Positions 1 through 7,091 are shown, numbered from the stretch's first letter. The stretch is DNA of 8,548 bases from JBLHLB01 sp047618505 (GCA_047618505.1 JBLHLB010000167.1:1-8548); one strand, 5' to 3'. A program made the numbers and translations. Notes: generated by a model not told the origin, from the letters alone.

Positions 1-11
1 AGTCTTGACCG

Positions 12-28
12 GCCCGGAGAATCCGGGC
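12..28 (-). terminator. short hairpin just after pepA
   Basis: A perfect 7-bp inverted repeat (GCCCGGA, loop GAA, TCCGGGC) lies 6 bases beyond the pepA stop on the minus strand. It is GC-rich and well placed for a transcript end. No T-run follows it, so an intrinsic terminator is only a possibility. The window edge hides whatever comes next. Confidence 0.4.
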
Positions 29-34
29 GGAAAA

Positions 35-1516
35 CTACTTCGCTGCCCGCTGCTGCATGAACTCCATCAGGAGGCGCACACCAACGCCGCTCCCCATGTT
101 GCCGCCCTGGTAGTCACGGTCCTCGGTACCCCAGGCTGTACCCGCAATATCGAGATGCGCCCAGGGCGTCTTTTCGACGAAGTGCGAGAGGAACGCAGCG
201 CCCGCGGTGCATCCGGCGCCTTGCCCGCCGTTGATGTTGCGCAGGTCACCAAAGGTGCCCTTGACGTGCTTCTTGTGAACCTCCAGGAGCGGCAGACGCC
301 AAACGAGTTCACCACTGGAGTCACCCGCGGCCACTAGATCCTTGGCCAGCGCATCGTTCTCGGAAATCACGCCGGAGAGTTCGTGACCCAGGGCCACAAC
401 AACAGCGCCCGTCAGCGTCGCAAGGTCAACGATCAGGTCCGGCTTGACCTTCTTCTCCGCGTAGGAAAGCGCGTCGTTCAAGATCAGGCGCCCCTCCGCA
501 TCGGTGTTCAGGATTTCGATCGTTGTCCCGTTGTAGGCCGTGACAATGTCGCCGGGCTTGTTCGCCATGCCGTCCGGCAGGTTCTCCGAGGTGGGCACGA
601 ATCCGTGAACTTCGTAGGGCACGTCTACACCGGAGAGGGCCTGAAACAGACCGATCACGGCGGCACCGCCGGACATGTCGTACTTCATCTCGTCCATCTT
701 GGCCGAGGGCTTCAGGCTGATACCGCCGGCGTCAAAAGTAAGCCCCTTGCCAACGAAGGCGAGCTTGCCTTTGCTCTTGCCCGTGGGCTTGTAGACCATG
801 TGAATCAGGAACGCGGGCTCACTGGAACCGCGCGAAACCGAGAGTAACGAGCCCATTCCGAGCTTTGTCATCTGCGCCTCAGTCAGGGCCGTACAGCTCA
901 GGCGATCGCTCTTGCGCGCAATGGACTTGGCCGTGGAGACCATGTCCCTGGGCCGCATCAAGTTGCCCGGAGCATTCTGCAGGTCGCGCGCACAATTCGT
1001 CCCCGTCGCGATGGCGACGCCGATCTTGGCCGCCTTCGAAAAGCCTTTGCCCGGACCACACATGGTCAGAGCCTGGAACTTGGGCGCCGCCGCCTTGCGG
1101 TCCGACTTGAACTGCGTGCAGGAGTAAGACCCGAGGGTCGCCCCTTCCGCCAGGGCCTGGGCACCGCCAGTAACGTCACCGCAGGCCTCCAGAACCGTTG
1201 CGTCGATCCAGAAGGTCGCCTTTACGGCATGAATCTTCTCGGCCTTCTTGACCGCGATAGCTGCCGCACGGCGAAGGCGCTCAGGAGTTACGTCAGCCTT
1301 CTTGCCAACGCCGATTTGCAAGACCCGCAGAGCGACCCCTTTGGTCGCATCGGTCAGACGCGACTCACGGAATTCTCCGCTGAAGCTGTCTCGGGCGATC
1401 TTCGGAACTTCGATCCCGGCGGGAAGCTCAGCGCCGCCCTTCTTCTCGAGGCCAAGGACTACCACGAGGTCGGTCTTTGTCAGGGCGCGGTCGGAACTTT
1501 GAAAAGAGATACGCAT
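35..1516 (-). CDS. pepA: leucyl aminopeptidase, M17 family (PepA-like)
   Basis: Cytosolic two-metal aminopeptidase that removes N-terminal residues, leucine preferred, from peptides. In this family it works as a hexamer, and some members also bind DNA. The protein is 493 aa, normal for the family. The C-terminal catalytic domain is intact: VGKGLTFDAGG at about 255-265 carries Lys257 and Asp262, and Lys269, Asp280, and NTDAEGR at 337-343 (Asp339, Glu341, Arg343) follow. These match E. coli PepA Lys270, Asp275, Lys282, Asp293, Asp352, Glu354 and Arg356 at a constant offset of 13, so every metal ligand and the catalytic Lys/Arg pair are present. The divergent N-terminal domain (about 1-150) is usual for M17. 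The start is the ATG at 1516; no Shine-Dalgarno is visible. It ends in TAG. The ETF:quinone oxidoreductase gene lies 103 bp upstream in the same direction. Family assignment is firm; orthology to pepA is likely. Confidence 0.93.
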   Translation of the reverse strand: MRISFQSSDRALTKTDLVVVLGLEKKGGAELPAGIEVPKIARDSFSGEFRESRLTDATKGVALRVLQIGVGKKADVTPERLRRAAAIAVKKAEKIHAVKATFWIDATVLEACGDVTGGAQALAEGATLGSYSCTQFKSDRKAAAPKFQALTMCGPGKGFSKAAKIGVAIATGTNCARDLQNAPGNLMRPRDMVSTAKSIARKSDRLSCTALTEAQMTKLGMGSLLSVSRGSSEPAFLIHMVYKPTGKSKGKLAFVGKGLTFDAGGISLKPSAKMDEMKYDMSGGAAVIGLFQALSGVDVPYEVHGFVPTSENLPDGMANKPGDIVTAYNGTTIEILNTDAEGRLILNDALSYAEKKVKPDLIVDLATLTGAVVVALGHELSGVISENDALAKDLVAAGDSSGELVWRLPLLEVHKKHVKGTFGDLRNINGGQGAGCTAGAAFLSHFVEKTPWAHLDIAGTAWGTEDRDYQGGNMGSGVGVRLLMEFMQQRAAK

Positions 1517-1619
1517 GGACTAACTGGGTTGGAAAGCTCGACAGGACATCCGGCAATAGGCCGAGGATGTGGAAACTGCCGCAGTGGAAACGTGTGGGTG
1601 AAGAGAGCCGAGACGGCGT
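1517..1619 (-). other. gap between ETF-QO and pepA: hairpin and 8-bp direct repeat
   Basis: A hairpin at 1546-1570 pairs ACATCC with GGATGT and, after a 2-nt bulge, GGC with GCC; the loop is AATAG. The octamer GTGGAAAC (plus strand) occurs at 1569-1576 and again at 1584-1591, 15 bp apart. The second copy follows an ACTGCCGCAGT palindrome that overlaps it. No good -35/-10 pair was found, so a pepA promoter here is inferred only from the gap length. The hairpin has no T-run, so termination of the upstream gene is uncertain. Confidence 0.35.
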
Positions 1620-3362
1620 CTACATATCGATGTACTTGGGACCGCCGCCGCCTTCGGGGACGACCCATTCAATGATCTGGTAGGGATCAGCTACGTCGCA
1701 GGTCTTGCAGTGGACGCAATTGGAGGCGTTGATCACGACGCCACCTGCGGCCTCAGCCTGGGCCTTGTCCTCGTGGGGCCACTCGTAGACGGCCGCGGGA
1801 CAGAAGTGCTGGCAGGGGTTGCCGTACTCCTCGGTGCAACGCGTCACGCAGATGTCATTGTCCATGACCATCAGGTGCGAGGGTTGATCTTCCTCGTGCA
1901 CCGCGCCAGAGAGATAGACGTCCGTCAGCTTGTCAGCACTTAGCTTGTCGTCAAACTTCGGCTTCTGCAGCGTCGACAGGTCCTTCTTCGTGGTCGTCTC
2001 GTGATCGTCGACTAAGCCCCGACGCCGCACCAATCCACGGCCACCAGTGATCTGCTGAATCGCCACATCAAAGATGCCGCTGAAGAATCCCACCTGGAAG
2101 GCCTGGCGGAAGTTTCGCACGCGCCAGAGCTCCTCCTTGGCCCAGGACGCCTCGAAACGCGTGGTGTAGCCCGTCAAAGTCGCTTCCGTGAAGTCGTCCT
2201 TCTTGAAGGCTTCGGCAATGGCGTCAGCGGCAAGGAGTCCGGATTTGATCGCCAGGTGGATTCCCTTGAGCCGTTGCATGTTCACGAAACCGGCGCTGTC
2301 GCCCACGAGCACAAAGCCATCGCCCTGGAGCTTGGGCATCGAAAAGTAGCCGCCCCCCGGGATCGTCTTAGCCCCGTAGCGCAGGAGCTCGCCACCGGCC
2401 AACAACTCCTGCATGGCAGGGTGCTGTTTCCACTTCACAAAAAGCGCGTGGGGATCGAGGGCGGGGTCGGGGTGATCGAGTCCAACCACGTGACCAATCG
2501 AAAGACGGTTGCCCGCTAGACCGTAGATCCAACCGCCACCGTAACCCTTCGTCCCCAGGGGTTGCCCCATGGTGTGAATGACCTTGCCGAGCATTTCCTT
2601 GCCGCGCTCCTCGGGGATCTTCCAGATCTCCTTGATGCCGGTTTCGTAGCTCTGATGATTGCTGCCCGCATCCAACTTGAACTTCTTGATCAGCCCCTTC
2701 GCCAGGCTTCCGCGGGAGCCCTCGGCGAAGACCGTGACCTTGGCGGTAATATTCATGCCGGGTTCGAAGTTCGGCTTCCTTGTCCCATCCTTCGCGATGC
2801 CGGCGTCGCGCGTCTGCACACCAATCACGCGCTCGCCCTCGTAGCGCACCTTGGCCGCGGCGAAACCGGGATAAACCTCGACGCCTAGCTCTTCGGCCTT
2901 GTCACGCATCCAGCGCACAACGTGATAGAGGCTGACGATGACCTTGCCCTTGTTCTTGAAGGGCGGCGGAACCATGGCTCCCTCGAAGCGTGCCTTTTTG
3001 CCGTTCTTCTTCAGGTAGTCGACGGCGTCCCAGGTCACATCGGCCTCGATGGGACAGCCGTCATCGCGCCAATTCGGGAACAGCTCTGCCATACCCTTGG
3101 GGTCCATGACAGCGCCCGAAAGGATGTGATTGCCAACGTCCTCGGCCTTCTCGATTACGAGCACCATGGCCTCGTCGTTGCCCGCTTCGTTCAGGGCACG
3201 CTTGAGCTGGATGGCACAGGAAAGGGCCGCGGGACCGGCGCCGACGATACAAACGTCTACCTCAAGCTCCTCCCGCTCCACCCCGTCGAGGTTGAGGTTG
3301 ATGCTCTCGTATTTCGTGTCCACTGCTACGTTGCTGTCGCTCATGATCGATTGGGGGCTCAT
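1620..3362 (-). CDS. ETFDH: electron transfer flavoprotein:quinone oxidoreductase (ETF-QO)
   Basis: Membrane-associated flavo-iron-sulfur enzyme that takes electrons from reduced ETF, itself loaded by acyl-CoA and related dehydrogenases, and passes them to the quinone pool. It is 580 aa, full length for the family. An FAD-binding Rossmann motif, VGAGPAA, lies at about 40-46. The second FAD motif, VGDSAGFVN, lies at about 353-361, preceded by the GGGYFSMPKL stretch typical of ETF-QO. The C-terminal ferredoxin-like domain has the four [4Fe-4S] cysteines, Cys521 and then CxxCxxC at Cys549, 552 and 555, followed by the diagnostic WVVPEGGGGP. The longest frame starts at 3362; a second Met at 3344 (MSDSN) is equally plausible, since neither has a Shine-Dalgarno. 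The stop is TAG. No ETF alpha/beta genes or dehydrogenases are in the window, so partners must lie elsewhere. The symbol given is that of the eukaryotic orthologue. Confidence 0.95.
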   Translation of the reverse strand: MSPQSIMSDSNVAVDTKYESINLNLDGVEREELEVDVCIVGAGPAALSCAIQLKRALNEAGNDEAMVLVIEKAEDVGNHILSGAVMDPKGMAELFPNWRDDGCPIEADVTWDAVDYLKKNGKKARFEGAMVPPPFKNKGKVIVSLYHVVRWMRDKAEELGVEVYPGFAAAKVRYEGERVIGVQTRDAGIAKDGTRKPNFEPGMNITAKVTVFAEGSRGSLAKGLIKKFKLDAGSNHQSYETGIKEIWKIPEERGKEMLGKVIHTMGQPLGTKGYGGGWIYGLAGNRLSIGHVVGLDHPDPALDPHALFVKWKQHPAMQELLAGGELLRYGAKTIPGGGYFSMPKLQGDGFVLVGDSAGFVNMQRLKGIHLAIKSGLLAADAIAEAFKKDDFTEATLTGYTTRFEASWAKEELWRVRNFRQAFQVGFFSGIFDVAIQQITGGRGLVRRRGLVDDHETTTKKDLSTLQKPKFDDKLSADKLTDVYLSGAVHEEDQPSHLMVMDNDICVTRCTEEYGNPCQHFCPAAVYEWPHEDKAQAEAAGGVVINASNCVHCKTCDVADPYQIIEWVVPEGGGGPKYIDM

Positions 3363-3441
3363 CGCCGTGGGCAGGATAGCAAGCCCTCGGCTCAGGAACC
3401 ATGCCAGTGGGGCGCCCCCCCACAGGCCCAGCCAAGTCTTT
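3363..3441 (-). other. short gap between gloC and ETF-QO with GC hairpin
   Basis: This 79-base gap contains a strong GC inverted repeat, GTGGGG/CCCCAC with loop CGCCC, at about 3406-3422. On the minus strand it lies 20 to 36 bases after the gloC stop. It could slow or end transcription, or simply structure the leader of the next gene. No T-run follows and no convincing promoter hexamers were seen. Confidence 0.3.
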
Positions 3442-4113
3442 CTAGCGGGAGACCAAGAAGGGGTTCGAGCGACGCTCTTCGCCGAGGGTCGAGGTCGGGC
3501 CGTGGCCCGGTAGGAAAGTCACATCGTCCCCCAGGGGCAAGAGCCGCCCGTGGATGGCTGAAATCAAGGCCGCGTGGTCGCTCTGGGGGAAGTCGGTGCG
3601 GCCGATGGACCCCTGGAAAAGCACATCCCCGACCCAGCAGAAGCGCGCTGCCCGTTGGAAGAAAACCACATGACCCGGGGTGTGCCCGGGGCAATGCAGC
3701 ACCTCGAGTTCCAGGGCCCCGACGGTGACCCGATCGCCGTGCTCCAACCAGCGATCCGGCACGACCTCGCCGCCGGCGGGAAGTCCAAAGGTGCGCGCCT
3801 GGGTCTGGAGTTGCTGGAGCCAGAAAAGATCGGCCTTGTGAGGTCCTTCGATTTGCACGCCAAAGTGCTTGGCTACCTGGGAAGCAGCCGCCGCATGGTC
3901 CAGGTGGCCATGCGTCAACAGCACCTTCTCCAGTTGAACTTCAGCGCGTTCGACTAACTGCTCCAGAAGCTCGGCGTCGCCACCGGGATCGACAATCGCC
4001 GCCGCACCGGTATCCCGGCAGACGATCAAGCTTGAGTTCTGTTGGAAGGCCGTCACCGGCTGAACCGCGATGGACAAGTGATCGGAGATCGAATGCAAGG
4101 CGGAGGAATTCAT
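3442..4113 (-). CDS. gloC: metallo-beta-lactamase-fold hydrolase, GloC/YcbL-type glyoxalase II
   Basis: A 223-aa single-domain metallo-beta-lactamase-fold hydrolase. Members of this type cleave S-D-lactoylglutathione, the second step of methylglyoxal detoxification; the true thiol substrate here is not known. All metal ligands are visible: THGHLDH gives His68, His70, Asp72 and His73; His144 is in CPGHTPGH; Asp163 is in VGDVLF; His204 is in LPGHGP. The protein resembles E. coli YcbL throughout, including QNSSLI, VDPGGDAE, FGLP, the CPGHTPGHVVFF block, GRTDFP and the terminal GPTSTLGEER-NPFL. It lacks the extra C-terminal helical domain of GloB, as GloC proteins do. The start is the ATG at 4113, 12 bp after the moaDE stop, with a weak AGGG upstream, so the two genes are probably co-transcribed. 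The stop is TAG. A general thioesterase of the same fold is the main alternative. Confidence 0.88.
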   Translation of the reverse strand: MNSSALHSISDHLSIAVQPVTAFQQNSSLIVCRDTGAAAIVDPGGDAELLEQLVERAEVQLEKVLLTHGHLDHAAAASQVAKHFGVQIEGPHKADLFWLQQLQTQARTFGLPAGGEVVPDRWLEHGDRVTVGALELEVLHCPGHTPGHVVFFQRAARFCWVGDVLFQGSIGRTDFPQSDHAALISAIHGRLLPLGDDVTFLPGHGPTSTLGEERRSNPFLVSR

Positions 4114-4125
4114 GCTGCGGTCGCC

Positions 4126-4860
4126 CTAGGAACGTTCGGCGATCCAGTGGTGTCCGTCGCGATAGACCTCGCGCTTCCAAAGGGGGACATGGGCTTTGAG
4201 TTCATCAATCAAAAATCGGGCGGCCTTGAAGCCCCCATCGCGATGGGGGCTTGCTACGGCGACGATCACGGAGGGATCGCCTACGCCAACGACTCCGCTG
4301 CGGTGCAGCACGAGCATGCGCAACCTACGCGCATCCGCCTCCTCCGGCGTGAGCCCCGGTCGGTCGGGCCCATAGCGCATGCGCGCAGCTTCGAAGATGC
4401 GCCGCATCTCGCCGAAGGCCATGGCCTGGAAGGCTTCGTAATCCAACTCGACCACATCCTTGTCGCGGTTGCGTTGGCGGGTAGTTCCCGTGAACAACAC
4501 GTTCGCTCCACAGGTCGGGTGGGCCACGCGCGCCTGGGCATCGGCGGGGTCCAAGGGATCATCGGAGAGCTCGAATACGCCGCAGTCGAAATCCTGCTCA
4601 CCTCCGGACGATCCGCCCGAGACCGGGGGCAGCAGACTGACTTCGTCCTTGGCCGTGACCTTGGTGCTGTCAGGAACCCAGGCCGTCCCGACCACGCCGC
4701 GCACGTGAGACAAGCTTCCAAGCTCCGGATGGCGGGCCTCCAGGAGCGACTTGAGCCCCCCCAGGTCAAGCTCCTCGGGAAGATCTTCCAGGGTCAGAGA
4801 TTCCGCTCCGGCCCGCTCACGCAGGCCCGCGAAGAGTTGGATGACGAGGCGCATGGGCAC
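4126..4860 (-). CDS. fused molybdopterin synthase, MoaD-MoaE
   Basis: One chain combining both subunits of molybdopterin synthase, which inserts two sulfurs into precursor Z (cPMP) to make molybdopterin. Residues 1-83 are MoaD, a ubiquitin-like sulfur carrier, beginning RLVIQLFAGLRERAG and ending LLPPVSGG with the Gly82-Gly83 pair that becomes a thiocarboxylate. Residues about 90-244 are MoaE; the SPHRDGGFKAARFLIDELK and VPLWKRE blocks match the active-site region of E. coli MoaE (SAHRSSAFEAGQFIMDYLK, APFWKRE), including the conserved lysines. The junction reads SGGSSGG, so there are two Gly-Gly pairs. The frame can start at GTG 4860 or at ATG 4854; the ATG (MRLVIQ) fits MoaD better. The stop is TAG. 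gloC follows 12 bp downstream. In the known fusion MoaX of Mycobacterium tuberculosis, cleavage after the diglycine is needed for activity; the same is inferred here. No moaA, moaC or moeB is in the window. Confidence 0.9.
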   Translation of the reverse strand: MPMRLVIQLFAGLRERAGAESLTLEDLPEELDLGGLKSLLEARHPELGSLSHVRGVVGTAWVPDSTKVTAKDEVSLLPPVSGGSSGGEQDFDCGVFELSDDPLDPADAQARVAHPTCGANVLFTGTTRQRNRDKDVVELDYEAFQAMAFGEMRRIFEAARMRYGPDRPGLTPEEADARRLRMLVLHRSGVVGVGDPSVIVAVASPHRDGGFKAARFLIDELKAHVPLWKREVYRDGHHWIAERS

Positions 4861-5032
4861 ATGGGATCCACAGAAGGCCCAGGGCGCAAGCGCCAGGGGC
4901 TACTCCTGGGCCAAGCTCTGGCATATGGCGAGCAATGGCCCAAGATCCGGGCCCGACCCCTCCCCTCTCTCGAACAAGCCTTCTTGGCAGGGGTGATACA
5001 CTCGGGGCGGCACTCCTGCCGATGAGACCCCC
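4861..5032. promoter_or_regulatory. divergent intergenic region between moaDE and the radical SAM gene
   Basis: This 172-base gap separates outward-facing genes, so it should hold promoters for both. On the plus strand TGATACACT (4994-5002) looks like an extended -10 (TG-n-TACACT), with no recognisable -35 at 17 bp. No persuasive promoter was found for moaDE. A long dyad overlaps the -10-like element and is listed separately. Confidence 0.35.
4986..5020 (+). promoter_or_regulatory. 10-bp dyad upstream of the radical SAM start
   Basis: GGCAGGGGTG (4986-4995) and CACTCCTGCC (5011-5020) are inverted copies, with nine Watson-Crick pairs and one G-T, separated by 15 bases. The element ends 12 bases before the ATG at 5033 and encloses the -10-like TACACT. 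It could be a protein operator, or an RNA hairpin controlling translation if transcription starts further upstream. The sequence alone does not decide between them. Confidence 0.45.
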
Positions 5033-6007
5033 ATGAGCGAGACCCCCCCCTCGACCCCCCAGCTGCCGATCATCTCCCGCGAGGAGGCAATCGCTACCGG
5101 TAGGGCCCCCGATTCCGTGCGTGCCATTCAGATCGAGACGACCTCGATCTGCAACTTTCGCTGCCCCTCGTGCCCCCTCGGAATGGCCGACTACGATCGT
5201 CCAGGGGAGCACATGTCGGTGGAAACCTTTGACCGCGTTTTGGACTCCTACCCTGGTTTGGAGAAGCTGGAGCTCCAGGGTATCGGTGAGATTTATCTGA
5301 ACCCCTGCATCCTCAAGATCATCGCCCGAGCTAAGGAGCGCGGCATTGAGGTGCACACCTTTTCCAACGCCAGCCGCATCGACCGCGCAACCGCCTTCGG
5401 AACGGTCGAGGCCGGACTGGATGTGATCAATTTCTCAATGGACGGTGCGGACGAGCCGACGTTCCGGCGTGCACGCAAGGGAGGCACATTGGAGCGCTAC
5501 CGCCGCTGCGTAACAAACCTGATGGAGGCGCGCGAGGCGTTGCAGTCCTCCACACCGAAGATGGGCGCTATGGTTGTTCTTTCGAAGCGCAACGTGAAGC
5601 AGATCCCGAACCTCCTCGCCATTGCCGAGGAAATTGGCATGGACACAATTATCTTCACGAAGATGAATGCGGCGGCGAACCCGGACCTTGCGCCCGATCT
5701 TCTGGGACGTGAGGAACGCAAGTGGATCCAGAGCCTGCCGCCGTACCGCGGAAAACTTGAAGTCGTCTGGGCCTATCAACCCTGGACGAAGCAAGAACGC
5801 CGCGAATGCTATTGGCCGCAGTCCATGAGCTACGTGACTGTCAAAGGCGACGTTACGCCCTGCTGTAATTACTACGACTCTGACGACCTGAAGCTCGGTA
5901 ACGTCTTCGAACAGAGCGGTGAGGAGATCTGGGATGGAGAGGCCTACACGCAGTTTCGGCGGCAATTGTGGTCTGGAGATTTGCCCGACAAGTGCCGCAC
6001 CTGCTAA
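5033..6007 (+). CDS. radical SAM protein with SPASM/twitch-like C-terminus, substrate unknown
   Basis: A 324-aa radical SAM enzyme. The SAM-cleaving [4Fe-4S] site is CxxxCxxC at Cys40, Cys44 and Cys47 (CNFRCPSC). A GIGE motif at 83-86, in the place of the usual GGE, and an SMDGAD stretch at 135-140 are typical of SPASM-type members. The C-terminal part has Cys259 (CYWPQ), Cys277-Cys278 (TPCCNYYD), then LKLGNVFEQ and a final CRTC (Cys321, Cys324), enough for one auxiliary cluster. The protein ends on that last cysteine. Related enzymes mature peptides or modify sugars and lipids, but no precursor peptide or pathway partner is visible, so no substrate is proposed. The start is the ATG at 5033; no clear Shine-Dalgarno, and a 10-bp dyad lies just upstream. 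A decayed tandem paralog follows. It is not MoaA despite the neighbouring moaDE, since it lacks MoaA's C-terminal Gly-Gly and CNLRCxYC signature. Confidence 0.9.
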   Translation: MSETPPSTPQLPIISREEAIATGRAPDSVRAIQIETTSICNFRCPSCPLGMADYDRPGEHMSVETFDRVLDSYPGLEKLELQGIGEIYLNPCILKIIARAKERGIEVHTFSNASRIDRATAFGTVEAGLDVINFSMDGADEPTFRRARKGGTLERYRRCVTNLMEAREALQSSTPKMGAMVVLSKRNVKQIPNLLAIAEEIGMDTIIFTKMNAAANPDLAPDLLGREERKWIQSLPPYRGKLEVVWAYQPWTKQERRECYWPQSMSYVTVKGDVTPCCNYYDSDDLKLGNVFEQSGEEIWDGEAYTQFRRQLWSGDLPDKCRTC

Positions 6008-6199
6008 CGGTTCACCAGCAACCGGCCACTCCCTAGCTGGCCGTGTAGGTTCGGCCTTGGGCCTCTCCAGCCGCAAAGCAGGGCCTGCCTATTAGTCCGA
6101 CGTTCCACGGAACAATCGTAGAGCGCCAGCTCTCTCTCTCGAGGAGAGTCGAGGCTTGCCCACCCTCGCAAGCTCGACGCTGGTTGTTCGCCCTTTCCC
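6008..6199 (+). other. spacer between the radical SAM gene and its broken paralog, with weak hairpin
   Basis: No gene is supported here. An inverted repeat CGGCCA/TGGCCG (6023-6028 and 6038-6043, 9-nt loop) starts 16 bases after the stop and may be a weak terminator, though there is no T-run. A 12-base palindrome-like element, GTTCC-AC-GGAAC, lies at 6102-6113. From about 6170 the translation in the frame of the paralog (LDAGCSPFPVR) aligns loosely with residues 20-30 of the intact protein. This suggests the rightmost 30 bases are eroded 5' coding sequence of the paralog. Confidence 0.4.
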
Positions 6200-7091
6200 G
6201 TGCGTTCAATCCAGGTGGAAATGACGTCGACCTGCAACTTCTGGTGTCGCGCCTGTCCGATTGGAATGCCGAGTTGAGACCGCCCGGCGAAGCGACTCTC
6301 GCTCGACAAACTTGGTCGTATCCTCGACGCCTTTCCCGATCTCGAACAGGTTGATCTCCAGGGTGCCAGCGAAGCTTTTCTGAACCCCCTGCCTGATCGG
6401 GATGATCCATATGGCGAAGGCCCGTGGTCTGGAGGTGCGGACCGAATCCAGCGGCAGCCGCTTCGATCGCAGAACTGCGATCAACACAGTTCAATCGCAT
6501 CTGGATGCCATCACTCTCACCCTCAAAGGGGCAGATGAGACGACCATTCAAGCGGCCCGCCGTGGTGGGACACAGGAGACCGATCGCCTCTCTGTAAGGA
6601 ACCTCGTCGAAGCGCGAGCGCTACTGGAATCTCGAACCCCGAAGATCAGCGCCTTGGTCATTCTCTCTCGCCCGAATGTGCGCCGGGTTTCGCGCTTCCT
6701 TGAAATCGCTGAGGAGCTCGAAATGGACTCGCTCCCGTGCAGGAGGATGAATGCACTGCTGAATCCCGACCTGGAATCCCAGGCCCTGTGGCAGGCGGAC
6801 CACGAATGGATTCGCGGTTTACCGCCCCAGCAGGGCAAGCTCGAAGTCGTCTACGACTTCATACCCCACACAACTTCAGATCGCCTCGCCTGCCCTTGGC
6901 CACAGAACAAGGTCTACTTGACCGTCGAGGGAGATGGGACTCCCTGCAAGCATCACTTTGACGCGCGCGAACTGAAGCTCGGAAACGTGTTCGAACAGGA
7001 TGCTATGGCGATCTGGAACGATCAGCACTATCGAATGTTCCGCGCCAAACTCTGGCACGGAGAACTGCCCGACAAGTGCAAGACCTGCTGA
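6200..7091 (+). pseudogene. broken tandem paralog of the radical SAM/SPASM gene
   Basis: Read from GTG 6200, the translation aligns without a single gap to residues 29-324 of the intact upstream protein, with roughly half the residues identical by eye. Two lesions interrupt it. TGA at 6275-6277 stands where the intact protein has Tyr54. One extra G in the GGG at 6399-6401 shifts the frame between residues 95 and 96. After the shift, 229 codons from ATG 6402 stay open to the stop at 7089-7091. The cluster motif survives (CNFWCRAC, TGC at 6233), as do CPWPQ, LKLGNVFEQ and terminal CKTC. Other motifs have drifted: GIGE is GASE, SMDG is TLKG and TPCC is TPCK. No ATG start or ribosome site matching the intact gene's first 28 residues remains, and a TAG lies in frame at 6119-6121. 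Sequencing error could explain one lesion, less easily both plus the missing start. A translated C-terminal fragment from 6402 is possible but would lack the SAM cluster. Confidence 0.85.

Noticed and set aside
2922..3728. 268-codon plus-strand frame across the ETF-QO/gloC junction
   Set aside because: It overlaps two well-supported genes in antisense and its translation is low-complexity Arg/Pro/Gly-rich.
4042..5025. Long 327-codon open frame on the plus strand over moaDE
   Set aside because: It is antisense to a clear MoaD-MoaE protein and has no recognisable domain; high GC content commonly opens such shadow frames.
5033..6007. Radical SAM gene as moaA because it is next to moaDE
   Set aside because: The cluster motif is CNFRCPSC rather than MoaA's CNLRCxYC, the C-terminus is SPASM/twitch-like ending in CRTC, and there is no terminal Gly-Gly. 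It is also divergently transcribed from moaDE.
6275..6277. In-frame TGA in the second radical SAM gene as a selenocysteine codon
   Set aside because: It aligns with a tyrosine, not a cysteine, of the intact paralog. A separate one-base frameshift also breaks the gene, and no clear SECIS-like hairpin was seen right after it.
6392..6410. Programmed frameshift joining the two halves of the second radical SAM gene
   Set aside because: The junction CCT GAT CGG G ATG shows no slippery heptamer or prfB-like CTT-TGA signal, and the upstream TGA would still stop translation.
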